NCBI GenBank assembly: GCA_018242525.1
Contig: JAFEBS010000023.1
Coordinates: forward strand, 124,001 to 188,000
Length of the DNA stretch: 64,000 bases
Direction: 5' to 3'
Origin: Planctomycetota bacterium
GTDB lineage: Bacteria > Planctomycetota > Planctomycetia > Planctomycetales > Planctomycetaceae
Shown here: piece after piece, positions 20,501 through 28,588 of the stretch
How positions within the stretch are numbered: the first letter of the stretch is position 1
How the letters are laid out: every line of letters begins with the position of its first letter
Notes under the pieces: generated by a model
Database searches by the model: none
What the model was told of the DNA's origin: nothing
The model's input: only the letters and a program-made list of their open reading frames with translations
Translations under genes and position numbers: made by a program

Positions 20501-21289
20501 GCGCAGGTCCTGCTCGCGGACGACGGCTCCCAATTCCTGCTCGAAGACGATGGTGGGGGGGCGTTCCGATTTTGGCTTGGTGGGCGCGACCGTAACGCGG
20601 CAGCGACGTTCACTTCCCAACTGGATGCGCCACACCTGCCAGTTGGCATCCGTTCCGTCTTCAACGCGCCTTGCTTCGGGAGTGGAGCGCAGTACGTGAT
20701 CCAGGGGGATTCTCAGGTCCAGCGATGTGACAGCGGCAGGCGGAAACTGCAAATCAAAATAGAGTTCATCGGCCACATTGCGGCCGGCCGCACTCCAGGT
20801 CATTTGAATTTCATCCTTGCGGTCACCATCCATCATCAGCCAGGCATTGCCGGACTGATCGGTCCCCCAGATGGCTGGGCGAGTGGGCCAACTGAGCTCG
20901 CGAACAGCCAGGCGGAAAGTTCCGAGTGGCATGAGGACGGGATTGTCGCCAACGCGCTGAACAGCCAGGCGGGCTCGCCCGTCGCGCAATGCACCACCAG
21001 CCAGGGTGGCCGTATAATGCGCGGAGACGGTCTGTGCGGAACGCGGGCCCGGCGTTTCGGACTCACTGGCTCTGAGCAGTCGTTCGAATTCCTGACGGGA
21101 GATCGCGACCAGAGAGTTGGCCCTGGCGGACCAGACATCCGGTCGATTGGCGGGGACGTCTTCGCGCAGGAATCGATCTTCCAGTCCATTCGGCGGGGCC
21201 GCGACGGCGATTTCATCGAGTCCGCCCACGACGACGCAACACACAACGACGGACAAGATCCATCGCGTCGCGGATGGTTTTGGCGTCAT
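14561..21289 (-). CDS. giant exported/membrane protein of 2242 residues, apparently two fused units
   Basis: The N-terminal signal peptide or anchor (about 11-31) is followed by about 1000 residues of beta-rich sequence with no recognised domain. Hydrophobic helices lie at about 1016-1083. A second signal-peptide-like segment, LFFLAFVLTSQVMAQGPAS, sits at about 1105-1125. A second beta-rich half of about 1000 residues follows, and then C-terminal TM helices (about 2163-2230, including TTVAWLLLGLVWWLWLTPG). This looks like two genes of the same design joined end to end. A Cys pair (CEPQDC) and some other Cys suggest extracytoplasmic folding. The start ATG at 21289 overlaps the stop of the upstream 1148-residue gene (ATGA), so the pair is one transcription and translation unit. 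Function unknown; no homologue is claimed beyond resemblance to its neighbour. Confidence 0.75.
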   Translation of the reverse strand: MTPKPSATRWILSVVVCCVVVGGLDEIAVAAPPNGLEDRFLREDVPANRPDVWSARANSLVAISRQEFERLLRASESETPGPRSAQTVSAHYTATLAGGALRDGRARLAVQRVGDNPVLMPLGTFRLAVRELSWPTRPAIWGTDQSGNAWLMMDGDRKDEIQMTWSAAGRNVADELYFDLQFPPAAVTSLDLRIPLDHVLRSTPEARRVEDGTDANWQVWRIQLGSERRCRVTVAPTKPKSERPPTIVFEQELGAVVREQDLRFQTAFQVEVFDAPVTELTFNVPSSVEVYSVTYGQDVPLKWTRPNKSEAAGTLNVQLPGALLGRSRPIRIEGVAVQKPNVPMISPQISIKDGIFLGGRHTLDIFAPLQLRSFRPMGFRQQSPTTVTAGVEESYTFQQLLPDAQLVVEVGRPPASLTAQVHCLFDANDSAWTLTAELTWIATSDGVFQTECQFPSDWEITDVRLASKLGTARLAGWDATTPSPGMSVLTVEFLEALAPTVPRTIRVLARRRPLSTGVSFPLPLPHPKDCLAVESTFGILAPAAFSPFVSDDARLERIAPPDLPSSEDSLNRQRRPGPNHSEFWYRRESTDGGGSMQLVSRLRRVTASSETIIAASPGGFAELYRVRCHAEGAPLDRLLVFLTQPGAEVRWSILAPRQGELVATRVPAAQNADWNCPPTGELWELRLPPLPVGPVQIEGRRDNRWTPESTPALLIVPQAIDRRSQVTLRHPASLDLLLEPAFLDHSPVKAVTVPDAPEESDQPPVSAIQAMTSEQSLTWTFDNPSASLSITMRNPERSREFPTMVSLRLRSLLSANPQGFDLYRAQIRLENGTTNDDLRIQLPTSAILQQVTIAGQATVPNWQGHELLLSGLDATSRDVVELLYRVPSHGGEVRDVHRIIVPQISATVLGFTWEFALPPSVKICSEPVGIRLTRPLPASAWTERLFGPLGRPFGETLFNPFAIDSWRQLMRPSQTNDHPTGELSRDVIAPAEWQVHEAISALVPTEIVLETWHTQQTKLLSWISLIVNLMLGIILRMAGWKYRDRVAAWWLAFLVAGALFAPSPYAEVVGGAIAGTVIALLSPRRSLISPRRDQSHAVPLGSTHSFDWGTPATLFFLAFVLTSQVMAQGPASAVVVDAIPTPAATRPTFLVPVDPDGRPSQKLPLVYLPQQMLSALREAERVSVKPPQSLIESARYTVATSSGGTDSLQATFRVHLLNALSDHQILLPITDAFLTGTDACKINGKPYPAQIAPGGHGFVINWTPTMQTPFGLSGSTVSFDLELDLKRVGIRSAMGGTFVADVPGVAASHWSLILPESAAYFDVIGVRGMVEAAADRRSYSIDAGASTRIDVLWSQTPPEPRPQRIDVSQLQVLELRSTHAELRFRLRCEPQDCQFDFVELDLPAKSLFRELPSSKDTRHEYLLVRGPQGQSRLRVTFSEPQREKFTIEGTLIIAPVDGVSQMTLPQLGLTRTTGLLVTTLQNWWSVSSPPEYTTDHQNKEVDLLTTIPQADFLQAWGDSPPTGRLQYVFQQRENSTPQFSVTPQVPRRRALTWNQTGVVGRRRMDWTVKADLETTQASVYQHILLVDRRLQIESISVMEGGADRCFRWSESRSGTSPTNRVVLFLRDKTTGIQQLTVKGSLPTRLGRTIPLPFVRCEEVELTESSWELFHEADVEVDLTLPRGVPPFDPPVDTESTLGPQLVARYVTADPDPKTMITVSANQAPCAARTTVALMRGEGTTWKVTGKLKLTPEGVSPRRLGIQFPAAVDPAHVLVDHAEFKWHDPADGIRRLDLTLQPEPGSGSTDSGSAGDVMISFDTVVEEPAKGDWQLPLPEPQEATMQQLHLLITPADGWTPLEGTELKPDESPPWAAEFVEELRTEATAAEYQLNQVPVRLRRSQSTAHLDQPEVRLLDHTLWLTEQGGRYGISRAYLSQTRETIQFEVPEGLQPVAVFLDERPLSLPVVSDGTLVIPLIGGARESLLVLTWELPNPRAVGMARVQHERLPQPVSIDVARTLVTVIPFRDGLTISRNSAQKLDWMDAALDRLEMLISRQESLGNDPRAAAANRRLIFDLQTQITARMPRGLANPSSKLPSHLERWNHIIATLNQLDPLPATRPGSSVEARVLQVEEPFLDLPQALRVALTNEHPSVDFWLLDRRWVDTVGALLVCLVAIPIFRRFIRLDWGEWLNARTTVAWLLLGLVWWLWLTPGPIGPLIITVALIRALLYRRQARNSVLVVDAPS

Positions 21290-24200
21290 GACACGCCACT
21301 CCCGGATTCGACGCGCAATCCCTGCGAACTGTCAGTTGCGGGGGCTCTGAGAGTAGTCGATTCTTCCGCTTCTTCCGCGTCCCGCATGTCCGATCGGCTG
21401 CCGTGCGCCGCTGCCAGTTCGGCAGGAGTTGGCAGGGTCAGGATGGTGCCACCGTAGTTTTTGCGGAACCAGCCTTCGATCAGGACGGCTGTCACGGGAA
21501 ACAGCAAACCGGCAATCATCGGTTGCATGAGCAACTCCAGCGGCGCGGCATTCCACAGGCCGATTGTGGCCAGTATCAATCCGGCGGCCAAGACTGTCAG
21601 GATATGTCGCAGCGCTCGCACTCGCAGCAGAATGAACCCGAACACGAATGAACTTCCCGCACCGAACAGCAGGACCATGGGGCTGCTGAGCGTACGGAAA
21701 CTCAGAGCCCTGGGGGCCCCAATCTGACTGAATGTGTACAGGTTGCTGGCCAGCAGGGGGGAATTCAAATCCAGAGGCGATTCCGATTCCGGCCCGGCGC
21801 TCGACTCGATCCAGTTCAAGAGCCGGTTCGGTTCTGGGTCAGAAACGCGATACCAGAAGATTCCCAGTCGCCGCCAGCGGAACATCGCGGTGGCCGAGGC
21901 GGGATGCGTCAGCAGGTGCTGGTCGGGGACCACCACCGTCTGCCAGAAGACTTGAGCATCCCACGCGCATTGCGGCAGTTGCGGCGATTGCAGATCGATG
22001 GAACCGGGCAGTCCGTCACGGGCACCATTGGGCAGGAAATAATCAACGGTCAACAGATGATCCGCCGTACTTCCCCGTCCCTCGGGAATCTGCAACGAGT
22101 ACTTCTTGGAGCCGATGGGAATTTCGACGGCAGTCAGTCCGACGATGAGCTCCGTTCGATCCCAGTAGAATCTGGGCGAATCGGCTGTGGCAGGCAGAAC
22201 CACTGTCAACGAATTAGAACGAGCCGTAATTCGAAATTGAGCACGAAGCATGGCACGCCCGTCCCGGGCGAAGACGGATGTGATCAGTCCCTTGGTGACA
22301 CTGGCAGTCCCATTGGCGTTGCCGCCGGAACGTGTGATTCGAATGGCGAATTCGGAACGTGCGCCGTCCGATTGCCAACTCCACGCGTCTGGTTTCAGCG
22401 GCAGTGGCTTCCACTGTTCCGTCGCCGACGAGGCTTCAAACGAGTCCTTGCGGGACAGCGTGAACTTCGTCTGAAAATACGGTTCATCCACACATTGCAG
22501 GATCGGTATGGACACGGTGGCATCGTTATCCAGAGTGGTGTCATCCGCCATCCGGACAAAGAACTGGGCCGTGATATCAAATCGGCCGATCCGGGGTTCT
22601 GGAAGCTGCAGGCGGACCTGACGTGTCTGAGGATTGGGGCCGTCACTCCATTCCGCCAGCAGTTCGCGTTCCGCAAGAAATCGGAAGCGGTCCGTTGGAA
22701 TGTCGCGTGGAACCAGTAGCCTCACCTGCGACATCCGCTCATAGGCGACATCGCAGGTGATCCGCTGTGTCAGTTGCATGCGATCGTATTGCCAGATTGC
22801 CTCGGTGGCGGATTCGGTTCTCAGACGCCGAGGCTGGGGCAGGACGCGCAGCCCAAATCCCTGTTCATCGGTGTCGATTCGATAGGCGGACGTCTTCAAC
22901 CCCTTCAGGGTATCGGGAAGCAGCACCTGATCGAGTGCCGATTGACCCATGGGACGGATGACCGTTTCGCCACGCGTGGTGAGTTCCGTTTCGACGTTTT
23001 CGGCGTTCGAGACAAACAGGATTGTCGTGGGCGGACTGGGAGCTTTGACATGGGGCACAGTGAAAGCGATCTCCTCTGCCCCCTTGAATGGCCGTTTGGC
23101 CTTCAAATGAACCGTAAAACGGCCGCTTTGACGTTTGATCAAACGCACGCGAAAGAAATCCTTGTCCTGAACAATGGACGGTGCCTCGATCAGCTCGGGG
23201 TCAAACCCCTCGATGATCCAGCCTTCGCTCTTCCAGTCTGGCCAGGGAAATGTCAGTTCCGACAGGCTTTCACTCAACACCTGAAACTGGAAGCTGGCGT
23301 CGAGCGTCAATTGATGAGCCGCCCCCGTTACGAACATGCGGGGCTCGACCAGATAATACGGTTCAATCGGATCAACACCGACAATCAGTTTGAAAGGCTG
23401 GCTGAGGAACCGATAGGCTTGAGTGACCTGGATTCCCCCCACTTCGGGTTTCAACTCACCCGCGTTGATTCGCAGGATATTGCTGTCTTTATGCTGGCTG
23501 GTGGAGAGCCGGAGTCCCTCGTGGGGGGCGACGCCGATCTCACCGCTTTGTTTGCGGGCCGCTTCGACATCAAATCCTGTCAGTGTCAAACGCCGTCGTT
23601 CTGTTCGCTCCAGTTTCACTGTCCACCGCAGACGGATCGGCCCGACTGTCGGCTTCGTCAACAGGACGACGACCCTCTCAGGATTCGCCGGATCAATCTG
23701 GCGGTCGCGATAATTGTTGGACTCACGGGGGGTGGTCAGGTCATCCTCGATTTTCAGGATTGTGGCTTTAGCGGGCAATTGAACCGCGAAGGAATCAAAC
23801 TTCCCCTGCAACGACTGAATGCGCTGGTGGACATCCAGCAGGACCGTATCAGAATCAACCTGGGCCAGAATCGTGGTATTGGCTTCCAGAGCGGTTTCCG
23901 ACCGCGTTGATTCGGGGTTGGGCTGCCAGGACAATTCCACGCGGTTGCCCAGTCCAATCACTTCGATGGCCGATTTGTCCGGCCCCAGTGAAACTACGTC
24001 CAGGGGAATGTCATCGGACGTTTTCTCAGAGGCTTTGGCCGAAACCGACGAATATGGGACGACCAGATTCAATTTGGCAATCGGCGATGGAGGCAGTGAC
24101 AGTTGAATCTTCCGTACCGGTAATTGCCGTCGGACCGGCACGCTCAAGGTCAATTCCAAGGTGTGTGGACTGGGACCTCGAAACCAGTATGCGTATCCCT

Positions 24201-24732
24201 GATCGCGATCTTTGCGTTCGTCATAGACCGCTTCACCTGCGCCCGTGTAGCGGGGATCATCGATCAGTGTGGCCTCATGGAACTGCAACGGGATCCGGAC
24301 AAAATCGGTCGACTGTCGCAACTGGATGACCAGCTTGGCCTTCAACGTGGCACGGTCATCATTGGATTCTCCCGTAAGTTCGATCGACGAAATGGAGGCG
24401 GCTGGAACGGATGCACGATTCGGTCCACGCGGGCGGGACACATATTCGAGATATTCTTCCAGCGAGGCGTTCGCAGGCACCGGCACTGGTTCGCCCTGCT
24501 TGTTCATCAGGTAGCGAATGGCGGGAGGGATCGAATCCAGTGGCGAACGAGCTTCCGGGGTCGGAGTCGCCTTCACCGGGTTGGCGGGACTGGTCGCGTC
24601 GGCAACCGGTTCACGTGGCAGCGGCGACGAGCGGACCGGTTCCTGCGCGGTGACCCCTCCCGAAAGCGCCAGCCGGGCGATCAGGACAGATCCTGCGCAG
24701 GCCGCGCGAGCGATTTTTGGAATGATTGGCAT
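21286..24732 (-). CDS. large exported beta-rich protein with C-terminal TM helices (1148 residues)
   Basis: The start at 24732 (MPIIPKIARAACAGSVLIARLALSG, cleavage near TAQEP) is chosen because it begins a signal peptide; the longer open frame upstream (to 25140) overlaps the IMPase-family gene and is not protein-like. After a Pro-rich linker with SLEEYLEYVSRPRGP, the protein is beta-rich with repeated 'LRWTVKLERTERR' or 'FTVHLKAKRPF' style strands, like the first half of the downstream giant protein. Hydrophobic helices near the end (about 1030-1090, including FGFILLRVRALRHILTVLAAG) precede a short polar tail. It would sit in the envelope with a large extracytoplasmic part. No known domain recognised. 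The 4-nt ATGA overlap with the 2242-residue gene argues for a joint complex. Confidence 0.75.
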   Translation of the reverse strand: MPIIPKIARAACAGSVLIARLALSGGVTAQEPVRSSPLPREPVADATSPANPVKATPTPEARSPLDSIPPAIRYLMNKQGEPVPVPANASLEEYLEYVSRPRGPNRASVPAASISSIELTGESNDDRATLKAKLVIQLRQSTDFVRIPLQFHEATLIDDPRYTGAGEAVYDERKDRDQGYAYWFRGPSPHTLELTLSVPVRRQLPVRKIQLSLPPSPIAKLNLVVPYSSVSAKASEKTSDDIPLDVVSLGPDKSAIEVIGLGNRVELSWQPNPESTRSETALEANTTILAQVDSDTVLLDVHQRIQSLQGKFDSFAVQLPAKATILKIEDDLTTPRESNNYRDRQIDPANPERVVVLLTKPTVGPIRLRWTVKLERTERRRLTLTGFDVEAARKQSGEIGVAPHEGLRLSTSQHKDSNILRINAGELKPEVGGIQVTQAYRFLSQPFKLIVGVDPIEPYYLVEPRMFVTGAAHQLTLDASFQFQVLSESLSELTFPWPDWKSEGWIIEGFDPELIEAPSIVQDKDFFRVRLIKRQSGRFTVHLKAKRPFKGAEEIAFTVPHVKAPSPPTTILFVSNAENVETELTTRGETVIRPMGQSALDQVLLPDTLKGLKTSAYRIDTDEQGFGLRVLPQPRRLRTESATEAIWQYDRMQLTQRITCDVAYERMSQVRLLVPRDIPTDRFRFLAERELLAEWSDGPNPQTRQVRLQLPEPRIGRFDITAQFFVRMADDTTLDNDATVSIPILQCVDEPYFQTKFTLSRKDSFEASSATEQWKPLPLKPDAWSWQSDGARSEFAIRITRSGGNANGTASVTKGLITSVFARDGRAMLRAQFRITARSNSLTVVLPATADSPRFYWDRTELIVGLTAVEIPIGSKKYSLQIPEGRGSTADHLLTVDYFLPNGARDGLPGSIDLQSPQLPQCAWDAQVFWQTVVVPDQHLLTHPASATAMFRWRRLGIFWYRVSDPEPNRLLNWIESSAGPESESPLDLNSPLLASNLYTFSQIGAPRALSFRTLSSPMVLLFGAGSSFVFGFILLRVRALRHILTVLAAGLILATIGLWNAAPLELLMQPMIAGLLFPVTAVLIEGWFRKNYGGTILTLPTPAELAAAHGSRSDMRDAEEAEESTTLRAPATDSSQGLRVESGSGVS

Positions 24733-24959
24733 GTATTCACCACCGGCCGGCACTGCGTTCCCTGCATCTGGCTGTTCGACGGCAGCTCGCGATCCTTCAA
24801 TCTGCCGCGGGAATGAGTTCCAACAGCAAAGCGAATTCTCACGCCGGGCACGGACATCGTCTTTGAAATATCGATCGCCGATGAGGTCCGTACTGTACCA
24901 CCAGTGTAACTGTGGCAGTGATCGTGCGAAAGCCGCGACTGTCGAACTGGAAACGTATG

Positions 24960-25736
24960 TCAAATCCGCTCTGCGAAATGGTGCATCAATTCCTGGTGAA
25001 TGCCAGAACCATTCGTGGCAAGGAGATTCGGCTGATTGACGTCGAACGGCCCGCCATCCAGTCGAGTGACGCTCCCCCCCGTTTCTTCCACCAGGACGAC
25101 ACCTGCAGCCATATCCCATGGCTTCAGGCTCGTTGACCAAAATCCATCCAATCGTCCGGCCGCCACATAGGCCAGGTTCAATGCGGCCGAACCCGTCCGT
25201 TGAACCGTCTGGGCGTGCGGCAACATTTTGAGAAATCGTTTGACGGCAACGTCGTCAGGCGATGTGGCAACGGGCAGACTGGCGACGACCATCGCCTGGC
25301 TCAGTTCCGTGACGTCGGACCGACGCAGGGGCCGACGGTTCAGAGTCGCGCCGCCTCCCTGGGCCGCCAGGAACATTTCATCGCGCGTCGGATCAAAGAT
25401 CGCTCCGACAACCAGCCTTCCTTCATATTCCATCCCGATCGAAACCGCGAAGTACGGAAATCCATGCACATAATTCGTGGTACCATCCAGCGGATCAATG
25501 ATCCACCGATACGGCGAATCGGGGCGGACCTCATTCAAACCTTCTTCGCCGTGAAATCCGTGGTGTGGATAACGGCCGCGCAGGAAATCATGAATCGCCT
25601 GCTGGGCCGCAAAGTCGGCTTCAGTGACCAGGTTGGAACGGCTCTTTTCGCGAACCGTGAACTTAGAAGACCAGGCACGCAATACATGACCGCCGCGCCG
25701 TGCAGCCTCTTCGGCCGCCTGCAAAAACTCGAGCAT
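24960..25736 (-). CDS. inositol monophosphatase family protein
   Basis: Mg-dependent, Li-sensitive phosphatase fold (IMPase/SuhB/CysQ superfamily). From the start at 25736 (MLEFLQAAEEAARRGG, GGAG 5 nt upstream) it is 258 residues, the usual length. Metal-binding motifs are GEEG (63-66), DPLDGTTNYVHG (81-92) and WDMAAG (about 209-214). Possible substrates are inositol-1-phosphate, histidinol phosphate or 3'-phosphoadenosine phosphate; the sequence does not decide. A longer start at 25781 is possible but has no better ribosome site. It lies 227 nt upstream of the giant-protein pair in the same direction; a shared transcript is possible but unproven. Confidence 0.88.
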   Translation of the reverse strand: MLEFLQAAEEAARRGGHVLRAWSSKFTVREKSRSNLVTEADFAAQQAIHDFLRGRYPHHGFHGEEGLNEVRPDSPYRWIIDPLDGTTNYVHGFPYFAVSIGMEYEGRLVVGAIFDPTRDEMFLAAQGGGATLNRRPLRRSDVTELSQAMVVASLPVATSPDDVAVKRFLKMLPHAQTVQRTGSAALNLAYVAAGRLDGFWSTSLKPWDMAAGVVLVEETGGSVTRLDGGPFDVNQPNLLATNGSGIHQELMHHFAERI

Positions 25737-25857
25737 CCAATCTCCAATCTTGTGATGTAATACCGTGGTCCCGGTGAGCAAATCCGGATCTGCCTGCGCT
25801 GCGGATTATGACGAAGTCAGGTGCGGCGGGCCAGCCGAATGTCACAATCAAAACAAC

Positions 25858-25885
25858 CGTTGTAATCGGTACAGCCGTTACAACG
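25858..25885. promoter_or_regulatory. 8-bp-arm dyad, operator-like
   Basis: CGTTGTAA (25858-25865) and TTACAACG (25878-25885) are perfect inverted copies around 12 nt. It lies about 120 nt upstream of the IMPase-family start and about 330 nt upstream of the Tad cluster. A TTGACT hexamer follows at 25894. Possible operator; regulator unknown. Confidence 0.35.
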
Positions 25886-26136
25886 TTCACCTGTTGACTG
25901 GAATTCCCCGTCCACCCCGAATCGCGGCTTTGAGAACGTTTGATTTCGCGCGAAACTCTTGATGGGCAGTCTGTAGCAGATGTGTCCGTTGTGTGGGCGC
26001 GCGCCAGGCCTTCCAGGTCCGAATGAAGCCAAAATGGAGACATTTGGCAACGTGGTCCGTCCATTCCGGAAACCTGTGTTATGTTTGCAACACCATGTGC
26101 GTTGATTGGTGAAGACGCGGGTGCCACCAGCGGTCG

Positions 26137-26150
26137 TGTCGGATCCGACA
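26137..26150. promoter_or_regulatory. 14-bp perfect palindrome upstream of the Tad cluster
   Basis: TGTCGGATCCGACA is fully self-complementary without a spacer, 64 nt upstream of the first tad start codon. Its size and place fit a dimeric repressor site. No experimental or family evidence. Confidence 0.35.
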
Positions 26151-26182
26151 GCAAATCCGGTCGTGCTGAAGATACTGAAGAC

Positions 26183-26200
26183 GCGGTTCTGTTGAACCGC
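26183..26200 (+). promoter_or_regulatory. hairpin next to the cpaA/tadV ribosome site
   Basis: GCGGTTC (26183-26189), a TGTT loop and GAACCGC (26194-26200) form a 7-bp stem ending just before the purine-rich ACGGGGACTC that precedes ATG 26214. It could modulate translation of the first gene or mark the transcript 5' end. Confidence 0.35.
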
Positions 26201-26213
26201 ACGGGGACTCACT

Positions 26214-26831
26214 ATGTTTCAATGGACGGTCCAACACATCGTATTCATTCTGGGGGTCGGCCTGCTGACCGGTATCGCGGCGTATACCGATTCGCGGTTC
26301 TGGAAAATACCCAACAAGCTGACGCTTCCCTTCTTCGTGATCGGTTGGGTTTATCAGTTGACGTTTTGGGGATTGCCGGGACTGGGGGATGGTCTGGGCG
26401 GTTTCGCATTGGGATTTGGTACGTACTTCCTGGTGTTCTTCGTTTCGGGGGGTGGTGGTGGCGACGCCAAGTTGATGGGTGCCATCAGCGTCTGGCTGGG
26501 TTTCAAACTGACCTTGTGGCTGATGATTATCAGCACGCTGTTTGTCGTGATCGACTCGGTCGTGATCACCGCCTATCGCGTCCTGCGATATGGCACGAAA
26601 CGGTGGAAGAAGCAATACCTGGCCACCGGCAAAACCGATGAACGCGGCAAGCCGATCATGAAAAAGGAAACCATGGAGGAAAAGCGGGCTCGCCGAACAT
26701 TGCCGTTCGCGATTCCCGTGGTCACGGCCACCTGGGTGCTGATGCTGTTGAATGGAGCCGGGTTCATCAAGGATGGTCAACTGGGCCCACCGCGTGCGGC
26801 CCGACAAGAACAGGCACAGGTGGACCAATGA
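26214..26831 (+). CDS. cpaA: prepilin peptidase CpaA/TadV (A24 family)
   Basis: Membrane aspartyl peptidase that cleaves Flp-type prepilins and pseudopilins. 205 residues. The catalytic Asp pair is visible as YTDSRFWKIPN (D26) and GGGDAKLMGA (D84). Four or more hydrophobic helices; a charged loop (about 120-165) precedes the last helix, and an Ala/Gln-rich tail ends the protein. It is the first gene of the Tad cluster and overlaps tadE by 4 nt (ATGA). Confidence 0.87.
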   Translation: MFQWTVQHIVFILGVGLLTGIAAYTDSRFWKIPNKLTLPFFVIGWVYQLTFWGLPGLGDGLGGFALGFGTYFLVFFVSGGGGGDAKLMGAISVWLGFKLTLWLMIISTLFVVIDSVVITAYRVLRYGTKRWKKQYLATGKTDERGKPIMKKETMEEKRARRTLPFAIPVVTATWVLMLLNGAGFIKDGQLGPPRAARQEQAQVDQ

Positions 26832-27250
26832 AAGCGGTCTCAAAGTCGACTCGTCGTTCGTCGTCGGCCGGATCGCGACGCGGTGTGTTCAGCATGGAAC
26901 TGGTGCTGACGCTGCCCATCCTGTTCGTGGTGCTGCTGGGACTGTTTGAATTCACGATGTTGTTTTACTCACGCAGCCTGATCGTTGAGGCGGGACGCGT
27001 GGGTGCTCGTAAAGCCAGCCTGCCGGGGGCCACGGAGCAGTCTGTGCAGGACGAAGTCCGCAAGGTGCTCAGCCCGCGACTGCAAAGTGGCCTGGTGGTG
27101 ACTGTGGACGTGGGAGTACACAGCGGAGACGTTGTGTCGGTGGCCGTACAGACACCGATGACCGCGGCGTCGCCAGACCTGCTCTGGCCCATCGGAGTCA
27201 GCTTGAGCGGTCAGTACCTGTATTCAGAAACACGAATGGTTCGGGAATAG
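26828..27250 (+). CDS. TadE-like minor pilin / pilus assembly protein
   Basis: 140 residues. A basic N-terminus is followed by a single hydrophobic helix, FSMELVLTLPILFVVLLGLFEF, with the conserved TadE-type Glu (E24), as in pseudopilins processed by TadV. The rest is a small exported domain. The start ATG overlaps the cpaA stop (ATGA). Its place in the cluster supports a TadE role in Flp-type fibre assembly or export. Confidence 0.78.
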   Translation: MKAVSKSTRRSSSAGSRRGVFSMELVLTLPILFVVLLGLFEFTMLFYSRSLIVEAGRVGARKASLPGATEQSVQDEVRKVLSPRLQSGLVVTVDVGVHSGDVVSVAVQTPMTAASPDLLWPIGVSLSGQYLYSETRMVRE

Positions 27251-27424
27251 ACAACAGGCGGATGTCCACATCCGTCGCATGACAACTGGTGTTGAGCTGG
27301 AACGACGCGGCGTGGACTCCCGTCGTCTGTGAATGTTGATTCGTACCGCCATCCAGGAAATAAGCATCTGGGTTGACGTCGGTTGCCGGAAGTCACGGCC
27401 CGAGATCGACCGGGGGGAATTCAA

Positions 27425-28486
27425 GTGAAACGTCTGACACCTGCCACGTTGACATTGGCCATGTTCGGCTTCCTCGGTCTGCTCGTCGTTGGCTATGTTG
27501 CCAAGAACGCGTTGTCGCAGACGCAGAAGCCCGTCGTCGTACCCAAGCGGGACATCCCGATGGTGATTGCGGACGTTTCGCCGGGAACCATCCTGACCGA
27601 AAAGCACCTGGGGATGGGCAAGATCGAAGTCAGTGAGCTGACTCGTGAAATGCTGCTGACCAACCGCGTCATTGTCGGCCGAGTTGCCAAGGTACCGCTG
27701 AAGGCCGCCCAGCCAATCAAGGCGAATCAGCTTTACCAGCACAATGAACTGCCGCCGATGGAATTGTCGTCCAAGGGGATGCGGGCCGTCACCATCCAGG
27801 TCAGCGACGGGGCGTCGATGGTCGATGGAATGATCAAGCCCGGCGATCATGTTGACGTTCTGTTCACGGCGATGGGTGGTGGCGCGGGAACAAACGATGT
27901 GACGTTCCAGGGAGGCCTGATCATGCGTCTGTTTGAGGGGGTCAAGATCATCGCCATCAACCGCAGCTTTACCCAGGGAAGCGTCGATCGTGGCACCAAT
28001 CACGTCACACTGGAACTGACAGAACCGCAGGCCAACGTGATCGTGCTGGCCCACGACAAGGGAAAGCTGACTCTGACTTACAATCCGAACGGCAAGGGAA
28101 ACGGCGGTCTCGCCCTGTCCAACACCGAACGGACGACGTTCTATGAAATCCTCGGCTTGATCCGTGCCGACAAACCCCGGGACCCGAAACTGGTGGAAGT
28201 CTACCGTGGTCCGAATCGGTCGACGTTCTATTTCGGCCACGACGGTTCGTATCTGGGAACGCGCGTTGGTCCGATGCAGACCACCAACGACCGTCAACAA
28301 CAGTTCGTACTGCCTCCCGTCCTGGGGCCTGCCCCGACGGCTCGACCAAATGCCGATGCGGGGCCAAATGATGAACCCGCGACAACTCCGGCACCGACGA
28401 CATCGACTCCGACGCAACCCGACGTCAATCCTGATCAAACCCGGGCCGTTCCGACAGCGTCGTTGCCCCGGGAACTGCCGAACTGA
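27425..28486 (+). CDS. cpaB: Flp pilus assembly protein CpaB (SAF domain)
   Basis: 353 residues from the GTG at 27425, after a GGGGGA ribosome site; upstream codons in the same frame lack a plausible start. An N-terminal anchor (about 5-22, TLAMFGFLGLLVVGYVAK) is followed by a SAF domain (VVVPKRDIPMVIADVSPGTILTEKHLGM) and an RcpC/CpaB domain (GMRAVTIQVSDGASMVDGMIKPGDHVDVLF). The tail (about 300-353) is Pro/Thr/Ala rich and low-complexity. CpaB lies in the periplasm and supports the secretin channel of Tad systems. Confidence 0.88.
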   Translation: MKRLTPATLTLAMFGFLGLLVVGYVAKNALSQTQKPVVVPKRDIPMVIADVSPGTILTEKHLGMGKIEVSELTREMLLTNRVIVGRVAKVPLKAAQPIKANQLYQHNELPPMELSSKGMRAVTIQVSDGASMVDGMIKPGDHVDVLFTAMGGGAGTNDVTFQGGLIMRLFEGVKIIAINRSFTQGSVDRGTNHVTLELTEPQANVIVLAHDKGKLTLTYNPNGKGNGGLALSNTERTTFYEILGLIRADKPRDPKLVEVYRGPNRSTFYFGHDGSYLGTRVGPMQTTNDRQQQFVLPPVLGPAPTARPNADAGPNDEPATTPAPTTSTPTQPDVNPDQTRAVPTASLPRELPN

Positions 28487-28588
28487 AATGGTCTGACATC
28501 AGCCTGCAGTCCCGCTTCTTACCGAACGCGGGCTGCCAGGATTCCAGAAACCATGAAGCCCCTCTCGTTTTGATTGCTCACCGCCGAA

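Larger units (their letters stand above)
25737..26213. other. 477-base divergent intergenic region before the Tad cluster
   Basis: Separates the IMPase-family gene (minus) from the first tad gene (plus). No coding frame or Flp-type pilin gene (short, hydrophobic, with a processing site) was seen. It contains three inverted repeats, listed separately at 25858, 26137 and 26183. Confidence 0.55.

Noticed and set aside
20276..21457. 393-codon plus-strand frame across the start of the giant gene
   Set aside because: Antisense to the signal peptide and start region of the 2242-residue protein, and no family-like residues.
22774..23910. 378-codon plus-strand frame inside the 1148-residue gene
   Set aside because: Shadow of the giant gene; no ribosome site or motif.
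24733..25140. Longer N-terminus for the 1148-residue protein
   Set aside because: The extension overlaps the IMPase-family gene and is not protein-like; the signal peptide at 24732 marks the start.
27224..28438. 404-codon minus-strand frame opposite cpaB
   Set aside because: Antisense to a recognised SAF-domain protein.
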